A model generated the notes under the pieces. That model searched no databases. It was not told where the DNA came from and saw nothing but the letters and a program-made list of their open reading frames with translations. Source: Acidobacteriota bacterium (GTDB lineage: Bacteria; Acidobacteriota; Terriglobia; Terriglobales; Acidobacteriaceae). Taken from it: a stretch of 64,000 bases of DNA. The position numbers and the translations under genes are program-made. The stretch lies in NCBI GenBank assembly GCA_031296105.1, contig JARLGJ010000033.1, positions 1 through 64,000 on the forward strand, written 5' to 3'. This document shows, one piece after another, positions 16,698 through 25,348 of this stretch. The number at the start of each line of letters is the position of its first letter. Positions within the stretch are counted from its first letter, which is position 1.

Positions 16698-18842
16698 TTA
16701 GTCGCCCATCACTTCTTCTTCCTTCTTGGCATCCGGCTTGGCGAGGGGCTGCACTCCGGGCTTGGAGCCCAGCGTGTCCAGACTGACGAAGCTGCCCACC
16801 TCGGCCGGCTTCTCGCCCAGCACATGCTGACGGTAGAGAGCCATCATCTTGGCCTTCTCGGCCTCCTGCTTGATGCGCTCGCTGTCCTTCAGCTTGGCAT
16901 CGCGGGCGCGGGTCTTCTCCTCGCGGGCGGTCTTGGCAATGCCCAGGTCGTCCAGCGTGTGGTTACGCCCGGCGTGTACGTGCTCCTGGTTCAGCGTCAG
17001 CGAGTGAGCCGTGCTTTCCAGGCCCACCTGTTTGTTGCCGGCAAATATCTCGTGGCGGCCGTGCTCCTCGTACCACTTGGTCAGGGTGGCCGTCATGTGC
17101 ATCTTCTCGATGATGTTGCGCCAACCCACGCCGGTGTTGTAGGCACAGAAGCTGATCTCGCCCTCCTGCGTGGCGTAGGGAATGATGCACTGCTCGGTGC
17201 GGCGGAAGTCGTAGTTGAACAGATCCTGGAACCACATGCCGGCCACGAACAGGAAGTTCCAGCGGTCGGCGCGGCGCTTCTGAATGTCGGTCATGGTGCG
17301 TCCCGGCGAGCTCTTGCCGTACTTCGCTTCGGCCTTCTTGGTAGCCGCAAACGTCTTATCGAACTTCTTCAACAAGTCGGTGAACTTGAAGTGCGTCGGC
17401 GACAGGAACGGGTTGTAGTTGCGCGCCAAGGCCAGGGCCATGCCCAGATTGCTCCAGCGAGCGCCGCGTCCGCCGTCGCTGACGTGGGCCACGTCCCTGG
17501 CCACCTGCTCGGCGTTGATGAACTTCGTCACCGGCACGGCTTCCTTGGTCTCCTTGTCGATCATCAGGGCCATACCCACGCCGCAGTTCGGATGGCAGCC
17601 GCAGTTGAGCGAGCCCCAGTCCTTCTCCTGCCCGTGCACCACGTCGGCCCAGTCGCTGAAGGTGCCCATAAAGCTGATGGGGAACCAGTCGCGAGCGGGC
17701 TCGCCCAGGCCGGTCTGGTCCTTCACGTCGTGTGCCAGGTGGCTGAGCGTGTAGCGCTGCGCCTGGCGGCGCTCGTCGGTAATTTCCTCGTCGCGGCCGG
17801 TAAACGATACTGGCTGGAAGCTGAGGAAGCTGATCTTCTTCGGATTGTCCAGCGCGAACTGGATGATGCGGCCCACCTGCTCGTTGTTCACGCCGTTCAC
17901 GATGGTCGTCACCGGCACAATCTCCACGCCGGCGGCGTGCAGGTTCTCAATCGCGCGCAGCTTGACGTCAAACAGGTTGCCTACCGCGCGATGCGCATTG
18001 GCGGCGTTGCCGATGCCATCAAACTGAAGGTATGCGTAGCGCAGACCGGCTTCGGCGGCCTTCTTGCAGAACTCCGGAGACTTGGCAAACTCAATGCCGT
18101 TGGTGGCCGCCTGCACCGAGTTGTAACCCACCTTGCGGGCGTAGGAAACGGCCTGCAGGAAGTAGGGCGACAGCGTCGGCTCGCCGCCCGAAAACTGCAC
18201 GCTCATCTGGCGGCGCGGCTTGATGCTGATGGCGTTGTCGAGCAGTCGCTGAATGTCTTCCCAGCTCAGTTCGTGGACAAAGCCCACCTGGTTGGCGTCC
18301 ATGAAGCAGGGATCGCACATCATGTTGCAGCGGTTGGTCAGATCGACGGTCAGCACCGAGCCGCGGCCGTACTTCACCGTGGAGGTGCCGTGGTTGTGCA
18401 GCTTCTCGTCGTTGTGCGCCCGCATGTCGCGCCCAGGGAACGTCTCTTCCAGGTGGCGGAAGAACGTGGTGTCCATGGCCATCACATCTTCAAAGTGGCC
18501 ATGCTTGGGGCAGTCCTTCACCATCAGGATCTTGCCGTCGCGCTCGATGATCTGCGCCTTGATCTCGCCGACCTTTTCGTTGAGCAGAATCTCGTAGGGC
18601 AGCTTGCCGTCCACAATCTGCTGGCGAATCTCAGGCACGCACTTGGGACACAAAGAGTCCGTGGTGCGCGGCCAGCCCAGCGGCGGCTTCGTCTTCTGAT
18701 AGCTCTTCAACAGCGGCTTGTCCGCCCACTTGGGCGTAATGGCGGGCTTCTGGTTGATGCTGTTCAGCCCGTCATAAATCACCCAGGCACCCTTGGCCAC
18801 ATAGGTGAATGCCTTCTCCACATACTTAATCGGCTTATGCAT
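16698..18842 (-). CDS. Second Tes-like radical SAM protein, long form
   Basis: A 714-residue radical SAM protein, paralogous in layout to the one at 12421-14076. It has CPKC (65-68), CPKHGHF (111), the AdoMet motif CNMMCDPC (172-179), MSVQFSGGEPTLSP, and SFLSFQPVSFTGR, matching WQPVSFTGR in the shorter paralogue. It lacks the CPxDCGxC motif; that position reads HNHGTSTVKYGRG. The C-terminal Cys elements are kept (GCHPNCGVG, EQCIIPYA, SFCAYNTGVG). About 110 extra C-terminal residues are charged and helical. ATG 18842 follows AGGAGACAGCGCTTC. It may act with the shorter paralogue in membrane-spanning lipid synthesis. The reaction is inferred. Confidence 0.62.
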   Translation of the reverse strand: MHKPIKYVEKAFTYVAKGAWVIYDGLNSINQKPAITPKWADKPLLKSYQKTKPPLGWPRTTDSLCPKCVPEIRQQIVDGKLPYEILLNEKVGEIKAQIIERDGKILMVKDCPKHGHFEDVMAMDTTFFRHLEETFPGRDMRAHNDEKLHNHGTSTVKYGRGSVLTVDLTNRCNMMCDPCFMDANQVGFVHELSWEDIQRLLDNAISIKPRRQMSVQFSGGEPTLSPYFLQAVSYARKVGYNSVQAATNGIEFAKSPEFCKKAAEAGLRYAYLQFDGIGNAANAHRAVGNLFDVKLRAIENLHAAGVEIVPVTTIVNGVNNEQVGRIIQFALDNPKKISFLSFQPVSFTGRDEEITDERRQAQRYTLSHLAHDVKDQTGLGEPARDWFPISFMGTFSDWADVVHGQEKDWGSLNCGCHPNCGVGMALMIDKETKEAVPVTKFINAEQVARDVAHVSDGGRGARWSNLGMALALARNYNPFLSPTHFKFTDLLKKFDKTFAATKKAEAKYGKSSPGRTMTDIQKRRADRWNFLFVAGMWFQDLFNYDFRRTEQCIIPYATQEGEISFCAYNTGVGWRNIIEKMHMTATLTKWYEEHGRHEIFAGNKQVGLESTAHSLTLNQEHVHAGRNHTLDDLGIAKTAREEKTRARDAKLKDSERIKQEAEKAKMMALYRQHVLGEKPAEVGSFVSLDTLGSKPGVQPLAKPDAKKEEEVMGD

Positions 18843-19177
18843 GAAGCGCTGTCTCCTCTAATCTAAAAGGGAACCGGCGGTTCCCGCGTCGCTGGCGATT
18901 TTGTGGGCGGAGTATTCCGGCAAACCCCACACCAATTCGATGATCCATCGTAGGGCGGCTGGCGAACGGGGCCAACGCGCATCCCATGAATGGCGTGAAA
19001 TTGAACTTGATTGGTAAAATATCACATCCAGTGGTGACCAATATCACACGATGATGTTCATCATAAATCCTTGATTGCAGGAGTCTTCGCCCCAGGGGAA
19101 CCAAGTGCCCTCCGGGCGCGTATCCTACAATGCAAGCAGCCGGCGGAGTGCAGCGGACCGGCCTGGAGGGTTCAACG
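18843..19177. other. Divergent regulatory region with paired ATATCACA elements
   Basis: About 335 bp between the long Tes-like gene and the PspC-domain gene. An AT-rich island carries ATATCACA at 19019-19026 and 19041-19048, 22 bp (two helical turns) apart, with the palindrome TGGTGACCA (19032-19040) just before the second copy and the inverted repeat ATGATG-TT-CATCAT at 19051-19064. The arrangement looks like a transcription-factor platform serving one or both divergent genes. No RNA gene was seen. Confidence 0.45.
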
Positions 19178-19474
19178 ATGTTCTGCGTTCAGTGCGGCAA
19201 GGATTTGGGGGAAGGCGCGGCGTTTTGCCAGTATTGCGGCGCTCCAGTGGCTCCGCTTCCCTATGTGGCTCCCAAAAAGCGCTTTGCGCGCTTCCGAGCG
19301 GAAAAGAAGATCGCCGGCGTCTGCAGTGGAGTGGCCCGCCACTTCGATCTGGACCCCTCCCTGGTGCGCGCCGTGTGGCTGCTGTGCGTGCTGTTGGGTG
19401 GCACGGGATTGCTGGCCTACATCATCCTGTGGATTGTGATGCCGCTCGACCCCCTCCCCGAGCTGCCCGCATAG
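19178..19474 (+). CDS. Zinc-ribbon plus PspC-domain membrane protein
   Basis: A 98-residue protein. An N-terminal zinc ribbon has two CxxC knuckles (FCVQCG and FCQYCG). A PspC domain follows: FRAEKKIAGVCSGVARHFDLDPSLVRAVWLL, then a hydrophobic helix pair VLLGGTGLLAYIILWIVMPL anchoring it in the inner membrane. PspC proteins act in phage-shock envelope stress or simply as small membrane proteins. ATG 19178 is preceded by GGAGGG. The pspA-flotillin operon is 14 kb away, so a functional link is only suggestive. The gene is monocistronic. Confidence 0.85.
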   Translation: MFCVQCGKDLGEGAAFCQYCGAPVAPLPYVAPKKRFARFRAEKKIAGVCSGVARHFDLDPSLVRAVWLLCVLLGGTGLLAYIILWIVMPLDPLPELPA

Positions 19475-19627
19475 GTGGTGCCGATTGCAGCGCTCCGGCG
19501 GCAACCTCGCCGCCGGGGGCACGTTCGGTTTCGCTCCCCAAACGTAAGGTGACCAAGGGATTACCCCTGCGTTGACCCATCCTCCCTGGAACGGCAGAAT
19601 CGCAGAAGAACCGGGGATTCCGCCGCG

Positions 19628-20449
19628 ATGTTTTTTGCTTCCAGCACTTTGTCTGCTTTCCTTCGGCTGCGCCGCCGCGGAGCCTCTGCCGCCTTATTCC
19701 TTGCCCTGATTGTGCTGGCGCTTGTGGCCGCCGGCTGCGGACACAAGCAGACCGCGCGCAACGTGCCGCCGCCACCCGGGATTCAGCAGCCCGAGGCCGG
19801 GAGCGAGGCGCAGGCAAAGCCCCACAGGAAGAAGCCGTCGAATCGTCCGCCCACGCCGGAAGGACAGGTCAACAGCGGCATACACGTCGATCCCCACGCC
19901 AAGGTCATCTGGCGGCAGGAGGGATACGCGAGCTGGTACGGTCCGCAGTACCACATGAAGAAGGCTGCCAATGGCGAGGTCTATGACCAGAACCAGATGA
20001 CGGCCGCACACAACACTCTGCCGCTGAATTCGATTGTGCGCGTCATCAATGAGAAGACGCGCAAGTCGGCCATTGTACGCATCACCGACCGCGGCCCGTT
20101 CGTGCTGGACCGCGTAATCGACCTCTCCATGGCCGCCGCCAAGGCCCTGGACATCTACCTGCCGGGCACGGCGCCGGTGCGCATCGAAGTCCTCGACGCG
20201 CCCCACCCGATTGAAACCGGCGGCCGCTGGTGCGTGCAGATGGGAGCCTTCCAATCGCAGGACGCGGCGCTAGACATGAAGGAGCACCTCCAAGATCGCT
20301 ACCCCACCGCGCAGGTTCTGCAATTCAAGGGACCAACCGGCTACTGGGTAAGAGTGCGCGTGGAAAGCGACGACAAGGAGCAGACGCGCAAGGTCTTCGA
20401 CCACGTCAAAGTAAAAGAGGGCGCGGTGTTCATGGTAAGGCTGGACTAA
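19628..20449 (+). CDS. rlpA: RlpA-like septal-ring lipoprotein with SPOR domain
   Basis: A 273-residue lipoprotein. The signal peptide ends in the lipobox LVAAGC. The double-psi beta-barrel (about 95-185) has GYASWYGPQYHMKKAANGEVYDQNQMTAAHNTLP split over two strands and ITDRGPF with the conserved Asp of lytic transglycosylase RlpA. The SPOR domain (about 195-270) begins WCVQMGAFQSQDAALDM and binds denuded peptidoglycan. Such proteins cut naked glycan strands at the division site. The gene is followed by a bidirectional terminator and has no operon partner. Confidence 0.9.
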   Translation: MFFASSTLSAFLRLRRRGASAALFLALIVLALVAAGCGHKQTARNVPPPPGIQQPEAGSEAQAKPHRKKPSNRPPTPEGQVNSGIHVDPHAKVIWRQEGYASWYGPQYHMKKAANGEVYDQNQMTAAHNTLPLNSIVRVINEKTRKSAIVRITDRGPFVLDRVIDLSMAAAKALDIYLPGTAPVRIEVLDAPHPIETGGRWCVQMGAFQSQDAALDMKEHLQDRYPTAQVLQFKGPTGYWVRVRVESDDKEQTRKVFDHVKVKEGAVFMVRLD

Positions 20450-20495
20450 CTCCGGCGCGTATCTTCCATCTGGTTGGACTTATACCAAAACAAAA

Positions 20496-20530
20496 AATGC
20501 CTTGCAGGCTTCCCGGCAAGGCATTCTTTG
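20496..20530. terminator. Bidirectional terminator between rlpA and the repeat protein
   Basis: AATGCCTTGC (20496-20505) pairs with GCAAGGCATT (20516-20525), flanked by A-rich sequence on the left and TCTTTG on the right. It serves rlpA and, on the minus strand with a long T run, the gene ending at 20562. Confidence 0.85.
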
Positions 20531-20561
20531 TGCGCCCTTGGGCGCTGCGTGATTCGTTCTG

Positions 20562-23500
20562 TTACTTCCGCCGCACGGTCTGCGTCTTTACCGTGCTTAC
20601 CGATGAAGCCATCGCTGACGGATCGACATACACATACGACTTGGACGTCAGGCTGCCGTTCACCGTCGACCAGAGCGTCGCATACACCGTCACTCCGTCC
20701 GTGGGTAACGTCAGCGTTACAGTTCCGCCCGTGAGCGGACCGATGTTGGCCACGTCATACGCTCCCGCCGACGTTCCCAGCCACAAGTACACTGGGTCCG
20801 TGGACTGGTTGTAGGCATAAGTAAACGTCTGGGTGGAAGATAGTTGCGACCCGCTGGCCGGCGAAGTGATCTGCGCCGGGGCAATGCTGGCCTCGGTGTA
20901 GCTGTATGACTTCGACACCAACGTACCATTTACCGTGGACCACAGCGTCGCGTAGACCGTTGCCCCGTTCGTCGGCAGCGTCACCGTCGTGCTTGTCCCG
21001 CTCAGAGGCCCAATGTTCACCAGGTCGTAAGCGCCAGCCGAAGTGCCAACCCACAGATAAACCGGCGTCGTCGAACCGTTCGCCGACCAGGTAAACGTCG
21101 TGCTCGCCCCGCTCAGCGTGCTCCCCGTCGTAGGAGACGTCAGCGTCGCGGGCAACACGCTGGCTTCGGTATAGGTTGCAGTGCTGGAAACCAGACTGCC
21201 GTTCACCGTGGACCAAAGAGTCGCATACACCGTGGCCCCATTCGTCGGCAGCGTCACCGTCGTGCTTGTCCCGCTCAGAGGACCTATGTTCACCAGGTCG
21301 AGACCTCCTGCCGAGGTGCCAACCCACAAATACACCGGCTTCGTCGAACCATTCGCCGTCCAGGTAAACGTCGTGCTTGCCCCGTTTAGCGTGCTCCCCG
21401 TAGTAGGAGACGCCAGCGACGCGGGCAACACACTCGCCTCGGTATAAGTAGCCGTAGAAGACACCAGACTGCCGTTCACCGTGGACCACAGCGTGGCATA
21501 CACCGTGGCGCCGTTCGTCGGCAACGTCACCGTCGTGCTCGTCCCGCTCAGAGGACCTACGTTCACCAGATCATAAGCGCCAGCCGTCGAGCCAACCCAT
21601 AGATACACCGGCGTCGTCGAACCGTTCGCCGACCAGGTAAACGTCGTGCTCGCCCCGCTCAGAGTGCTGCCCGAGGTAGGAGACGAGAGCGTCGCCGGAC
21701 CGGCAACCGCAAAGTTCGCCGTCACGCTCTCCGCGGCGTTCATCGTAATGGTCGTCGTTGCCGCCGTCGAACTCGCTACGGCATCCGGCGAGGAGGTCCA
21801 TCCAGAGAAGTAGTAACCACTGTTGGGAGTGGCGGTGATGGCGGCATCGCTGCCCGCCGTATAGTAGCCGCCGCTGCTCACGGTTCCGCCCGTGCCCGCG
21901 GCGGTCGTAAGTTGATATTGCGTGGTAAACACGGCGTTGTACACCGCAGAACTGGTCGGAGCCGTCACCGTATCGGTCGCGGTGGTGGTACCGTCGCTCC
22001 ACTGACTAAAGACGTACTGCGTGCCGGTCGCTGCCGACGGAGTGCCGATGCTCAGCGTGCAGGTGCTGGACTGGGTCCAGATCAGCGTAACCGGCGTGCT
22101 GTAGCTGCCCGGCACACAGCCCGTTCCGGAGGTCGTCAGGCTCACGCCGGAAGGCGTGCTGGTAATGGTGGCGCTGCCCGCCGCAAGGGTCGGAGAAAAA
22201 GCGACGCCCTTGAAATTGGAATCCGCGGGAGCCGTTGCCAGTACGGTAAACGACGTCCCCGGGCTGGTTGTGGACGCCAGTGTATCGGTAATGCCGTACA
22301 GATAGGTCTGGTCCAGATCCGAGATCGTGTAGTTGGTCGCGAACAGGTAAACGTTCGTGCCGCTGATAACGCCGGTCAGTCCGTACAGCCCCGTGGTTCC
22401 CGACGTGTTGCTGGAGTTGGCGGTGGAGTTCGCCACCAGGCTCAACCCTTTGGAAAGCGTGTATTGCAACTCCCAGGTGCCGGAGCCATCCGTCTTGGTG
22501 TTGACCCACTTCTGCAATCCGCCGGCGCCCAGGGTACTGGTGCCGGAAGTGTTCTTCGGGCTGCCGCTATCGGCCACATACAAGGTGTAGGCGTTGGCGA
22601 AGAAATAGTTCACCGGACTGATGTTGACCGAACTTACTCCGCTGTTCACGGTGTTATATTCGCTGCTCGTCAGCGTGAGCTTGCCCTTGCTGCTTATGGC
22701 CACGGGAGTGCTCGCATTGTTGGCCATGGTGAGCTGCGTGGGGCCGGCCGCGCTGTTGAACAGAGAGGTCGAGGGCGGCGTGCCCAGCGTGCCAAGGTAG
22801 TCGCGGTTCGTCGAGCCTTCCTTGCTGTCCACCGAGACATACAGCGTGTTGTTGTAGATCTGCACGTCGCGCGTATCCTGGCTCACGCCGCTGCCCGAAT
22901 CGGCGCCGGTGATGGCCGTTGCCGCCGTCGCGCCGATCGTGGTGTAGAAGACGCCGCCCGTCGTATCGCTGCCGGTGCCTTGTCCGGAAACGTAGATCTT
23001 CACTCCGTCCGCGGTATAAGTGCTGCGCGGATTGTTTGTATCAAAGATGTTATAAAGCTGGGTGGAAGTGTTCACGTTGCCGTATGGGTCCACCAGCGCC
23101 ACCACGCGCGGCACTGGCGTGTAGCTCTGGCCGGTCAGGCTGTCGGACTGTGCCAGCGCGGCGTTGCCCGAAGAACTGTAGGTGGCCGGGCTGGCGTTGA
23201 AGGCCGCCGCGTTTACGCCGTAGCCCATCAGGGTAAGGTATTGGCCGGAGCCAGCCAGTTGCACCGTTCCTTCCGAAGAGGAACCGTATTCACCCGATAT
23301 GGCACTGTTGTTGCCCGATGCAGTCTGCGGCAACACCAGCGAGTTCACATACGTGGGCGCGGTCGTAGCCGGATTTGTCGAGTCCAACTGGTATTGAAAC
23401 AACGTAAGCGGCGCAGCTTGATTATCCGTATAGCTGCCGCTGCTGCCTTCTACGCCATTTCCTTCCAAAACAACCACCAGGTTTCCCGAGGAAAAGTGGA

Positions 23501-23591
23501 GCGTGTCCTGAGCAAACGCGCCGGGTACCGCAATTCCGGCAACAAAGAGCCACGCCAGCGAGACAAATATCCCGCGCATGAGCTTCAACAT
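20562..23591 (-). CDS. Very large secreted Ser/Thr-rich protein with tandem repeats
   Basis: A 1009-residue exported protein (start ATG 23591; signal peptide MLKLMRGIFVSLAWLFVAGIA). Residues about 30-470 resemble a beta-propeller-like surface domain (repeated GxYGV/VxLVDPYGN strands). A bacterial repeat of the GGTVSSGGYYTAGSDAAITATP / GYYFSGW type follows. Four tandem units of about 91 residues then each run SPTSGSTLSGASTTFTWSANGS to PTNGATVYATLWSTVNGSL. The units are very alike at the DNA level, implying recent duplication. Ser, Thr and Gly make up much of the protein, and Lys is rare until the end. It is probably surface-exposed, in adhesion or matrix, but no sorting signal was recognised. 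An upstream extension to 23672 lacks a signal peptide. Confidence 0.72.
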   Translation of the reverse strand: MLKLMRGIFVSLAWLFVAGIAVPGAFAQDTLHFSSGNLVVVLEGNGVEGSSGSYTDNQAAPLTLFQYQLDSTNPATTAPTYVNSLVLPQTASGNNSAISGEYGSSSEGTVQLAGSGQYLTLMGYGVNAAAFNASPATYSSSGNAALAQSDSLTGQSYTPVPRVVALVDPYGNVNTSTQLYNIFDTNNPRSTYTADGVKIYVSGQGTGSDTTGGVFYTTIGATAATAITGADSGSGVSQDTRDVQIYNNTLYVSVDSKEGSTNRDYLGTLGTPPSTSLFNSAAGPTQLTMANNASTPVAISSKGKLTLTSSEYNTVNSGVSSVNISPVNYFFANAYTLYVADSGSPKNTSGTSTLGAGGLQKWVNTKTDGSGTWELQYTLSKGLSLVANSTANSSNTSGTTGLYGLTGVISGTNVYLFATNYTISDLDQTYLYGITDTLASTTSPGTSFTVLATAPADSNFKGVAFSPTLAAGSATITSTPSGVSLTTSGTGCVPGSYSTPVTLIWTQSSTCTLSIGTPSAATGTQYVFSQWSDGTTTATDTVTAPTSSAVYNAVFTTQYQLTTAAGTGGTVSSGGYYTAGSDAAITATPNSGYYFSGWTSSPDAVASSTAATTTITMNAAESVTANFAVAGPATLSSPTSGSTLSGASTTFTWSANGSTTPVYLWVGSTAGAYDLVNVGPLSGTSTTVTLPTNGATVYATLWSTVNGSLVSSTATYTEASVLPASLASPTTGSTLNGASTTFTWTANGSTKPVYLWVGTSAGGLDLVNIGPLSGTSTTVTLPTNGATVYATLWSTVNGSLVSSTATYTEASVLPATLTSPTTGSTLSGASTTFTWSANGSTTPVYLWVGTSAGAYDLVNIGPLSGTSTTVTLPTNGATVYATLWSTVNGTLVSKSYSYTEASIAPAQITSPASGSQLSSTQTFTYAYNQSTDPVYLWLGTSAGAYDVANIGPLTGGTVTLTLPTDGVTVYATLWSTVNGSLTSKSYVYVDPSAMASSVSTVKTQTVRRK
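20586..21690. repeat. Four tandem ~273-bp coding repeats
   Basis: Within the secreted-protein gene, the block beginning CCGTTCACCGTGGACCA recurs near 20655, 20926, 21199 and 21472, a period of about 271-273 bp (91 codons). Copies two to four are close to identical over long stretches, copy one (C-terminal in the protein) is more diverged. The perfect codon period fits repeat expansion under reading-frame selection. Confidence 0.8.
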
Positions 23592-23779
23592 GAGCAATTC
23601 CCCCGAGGTGTATCCGAGATGGGTGTTCTGCTGAAAATTATCTTGGAGCCCGCCCCGGCTCCAGATGAACATTTCGTGAATTTCTCATCTCTTCGCCTTA
23701 GTACCGCGCGGTGCTTCTGGCGGAGGGTTCATTCAGCGCACATCCTCGTCTGTGCTAAAGTTGCCCTCAAGGAGCCAGC

Positions 23780-24121
23780 ATGAGCGACTGTTTATTCTGC
23801 AAGATCATTGCGGGCCAGATCCCCTCGAAGAAGGTGTATGAAGACGACTTGGTCTATGCCTTCGAGGACATTCAGCCGGCCGCGCCCACCCATGTGCTCA
23901 TCGTGCCCAAGCGCCATTTTGCCGGACTGAAAGAGGCCACGCCTGAAGACGCCGAGATCATCGGCTACATGCAACTTGTCGCCGCCAAAATCGGACGCGA
24001 GCGCAACATCGAGGACGGCTACCGCACGGTCTTCAACGTCGGCCCGCGCAGCGGACAATCCGTCTTCCATCTTCATCTGCACCTGCTTGGCGGGCGCGAC
24101 ATGGCATGGCCTCCGGGCTAG
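23780..24121 (+). CDS. HIT-family (HINT) nucleotide-binding protein
   Basis: A 113-residue histidine-triad protein: CLFCKIIAGQIPS at the N terminus, a hydrophobic VLIVPKRHF strand, and the active-site triad HLHLHLLGG near the C terminus. HINT proteins hydrolyse adenosine phosphoramidates; length and motif order are normal. The start at 23780 follows AAGGAGCCAGC closely. It could share a transcript with the molbindin gene 130 bp downstream, though nothing requires it. Confidence 0.92.
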   Translation: MSDCLFCKIIAGQIPSKKVYEDDLVYAFEDIQPAAPTHVLIVPKRHFAGLKEATPEDAEIIGYMQLVAAKIGRERNIEDGYRTVFNVGPRSGQSVFHLHLHLLGGRDMAWPPG

Positions 24122-24253
24122 ACACACCGTTTGGGGAAGCGACTTGCGCCGGGCAGCCCGGCGCTTTTCCGTAGCCCTTGACTTGACCTTCCGCCGGGAG
24201 TACGTTCGGCTCAAATTCGCCCATTCGTCATGGGGAAGAAAGCAGGCAAACAC

Positions 24254-24463
24254 ATGAAAGTTGGCGCGCGCAATCGCATCATCGGCAAGGTCACCAAAAT
24301 TCAGGAAGGCGGCGTGATGGGATTGGTCAAGCTGGAGATCCCCGCCAAGTCGCAGATGGGATCGGTTCTCACCCTGGAATCGCTGCACGAGATGGGGCTG
24401 AAGGAAGGCGATGAAGTGGAAGTGGTCGTCAAGGCCGTCAACGTCCTCCTCATCAAGCCGTAG
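24254..24463 (+). CDS. Molbindin: single TOBE/Mop-domain molybdate-binding protein
   Basis: A 69-residue protein of one Mop/TOBE domain: MKVGARNRIIGKVTKIQEGGVMGLVKLEI, then VLTLESLHEMGLKEGDEVEVVVKAVNVLLIKP. Six such units form a ring that binds molybdate or tungstate in the cytoplasm, as storage or homeostasis. ATG 24254 matches the family start; ATG 24230 would add eight residues. The ribosome site is weak for either. It is of interest because the window also carries a large molybdenum-enzyme region 18 kb away, but it is not part of that cluster. Confidence 0.85.
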   Translation: MKVGARNRIIGKVTKIQEGGVMGLVKLEIPAKSQMGSVLTLESLHEMGLKEGDEVEVVVKAVNVLLIKP

Positions 24464-24493
24464 CCCGCGCGGCGGCCGGCAATCCTGGAAAAC

Positions 24494-24526
24494 AAGAAAC
24501 CGGCAGGCTCGGCCTGCCGGTTTCTT
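24494..24526. terminator. Bidirectional terminator after the molbindin gene
   Basis: AAGAAACCGGCAGG (24494-24507) pairs perfectly with CCTGCCGGTTTCTT (24513-24526) between convergent genes. Built-in A and T runs allow function on both strands. Confidence 0.9.
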
Positions 24527-24544
24527 CGTTGACAGATGCGGTCT

Positions 24545-25348
24545 CTAGGACTCCTGCAGTTCGGCTTCGCTGGCCGCGTGACGGCGCAGCAGTTGCGGCA
24601 GGTTCTGGCTGAAGGCCGAGCGCGGCAGAACCATGTCGCAACCGCACTCCTGGGCTTTCATCTTCAGCTCGCCCTGCAGGTGAGAGAGGAAGCCGATGAT
24701 GTTGGTTTCCTTCTTGAACTTGGTCTTCAGCTTGGGGATCACCGTCAGCGGCTTGATGCCGTGGTGATTCAGGTCCACGATCACCAGAGCCGGCTTTTCG
24801 CCAGAGGCCGCCGCGGCCTCAATCACTTCCTTGTCGCTCTTGGCAAAAGTGACCTTCACGTTCAACTTGCGCGCCGTCTCCTGCACCTTGGCCATAAAAA
24901 ACAGGTCGTCGATGAAGGCGAAGATGGGGCGGCTGGCGGAGGAATCAATCACTGGCTGGGCGTCGTAGGCGCCGCGTCCGGCCGAGTTTCCGTCCTGCGC
25001 CAGCGCGCGGTAGGAGTGGTCCATGGGCGCGCTGTAGATGCCTGCGTCCGGCAGTTTCTGATTCACAACCGAGCGCGTGGTGCGGGTCTTGTAGCCGTTG
25101 CCATTTCCGTTGCCATTGGCTTCGGCGGCACGGCGTGGTTTCTTAATAAATCGTTTCATTGGCTTCCCTTGTGATACTCCATGAGAAGCCTGCTGGCTGG
25201 ACTGCGCGGTTCCGCTCTGCGGGGCCGACTGCATGCCGGAAGGTGCTCCGGACTGCGGTGCGGCGGAACCCTGGCCTCCGCGGCGCCCACGGCGCCGCTT
25301 GCGTCCTCTCCCGCTGTTGCCCGCGGGATGGTTCGTTCCACTGTTCAT
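24545..25348 (-). CDS. Arg/Gly-rich N-terminal region fused to a receiver-like domain
   Basis: A 267-residue protein of two parts. Residues 1-75 are disordered and basic (SGRGRKRRRGRRGGQG, then Gln/Ser/Pro-rich), like nucleic-acid-binding RGG tails. Residues about 140-255 resemble a CheY receiver: the strand RPIFAFIDDLFFMAKV, a hydrophobic strand ending in Asp (ALVIVDLNHHG), the strand TNIIGFLSHL and the strand CDMVLPRSAF. The phospho-acceptor Asp seems present, but the usual Thr/Ser switch and conserved Lys are not clear (Ser-His and Pro-Arg occupy the region), so it may be a pseudo-receiver. ATG 25348 begins MNSGTNHPAGNS. Function is unknown. Confidence 0.55.
   Translation of the reverse strand: MNSGTNHPAGNSGRGRKRRRGRRGGQGSAAPQSGAPSGMQSAPQSGTAQSSQQASHGVSQGKPMKRFIKKPRRAAEANGNGNGNGYKTRTTRSVVNQKLPDAGIYSAPMDHSYRALAQDGNSAGRGAYDAQPVIDSSASRPIFAFIDDLFFMAKVQETARKLNVKVTFAKSDKEVIEAAAASGEKPALVIVDLNHHGIKPLTVIPKLKTKFKKETNIIGFLSHLQGELKMKAQECGCDMVLPRSAFSQNLPQLLRRHAASEAELQES

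Noticed and set aside
16824-18866. A 680-residue plus-strand frame opposite the long tes-like gene
   Set aside because: Antisense shadow of a conserved gene; composition is typical of reverse-strand GC-rich frames.
20586-21690. The regularly spaced repeats as a CRISPR array
   Set aside because: Units are 273 bp, protein-coding and in frame, with no short repeat-spacer structure.
21912-23783. A 623-residue plus-strand frame opposite the repeat protein
   Set aside because: Arg/Gly-rich noise on the strand opposite a gene with a signal peptide and in-frame repeats.
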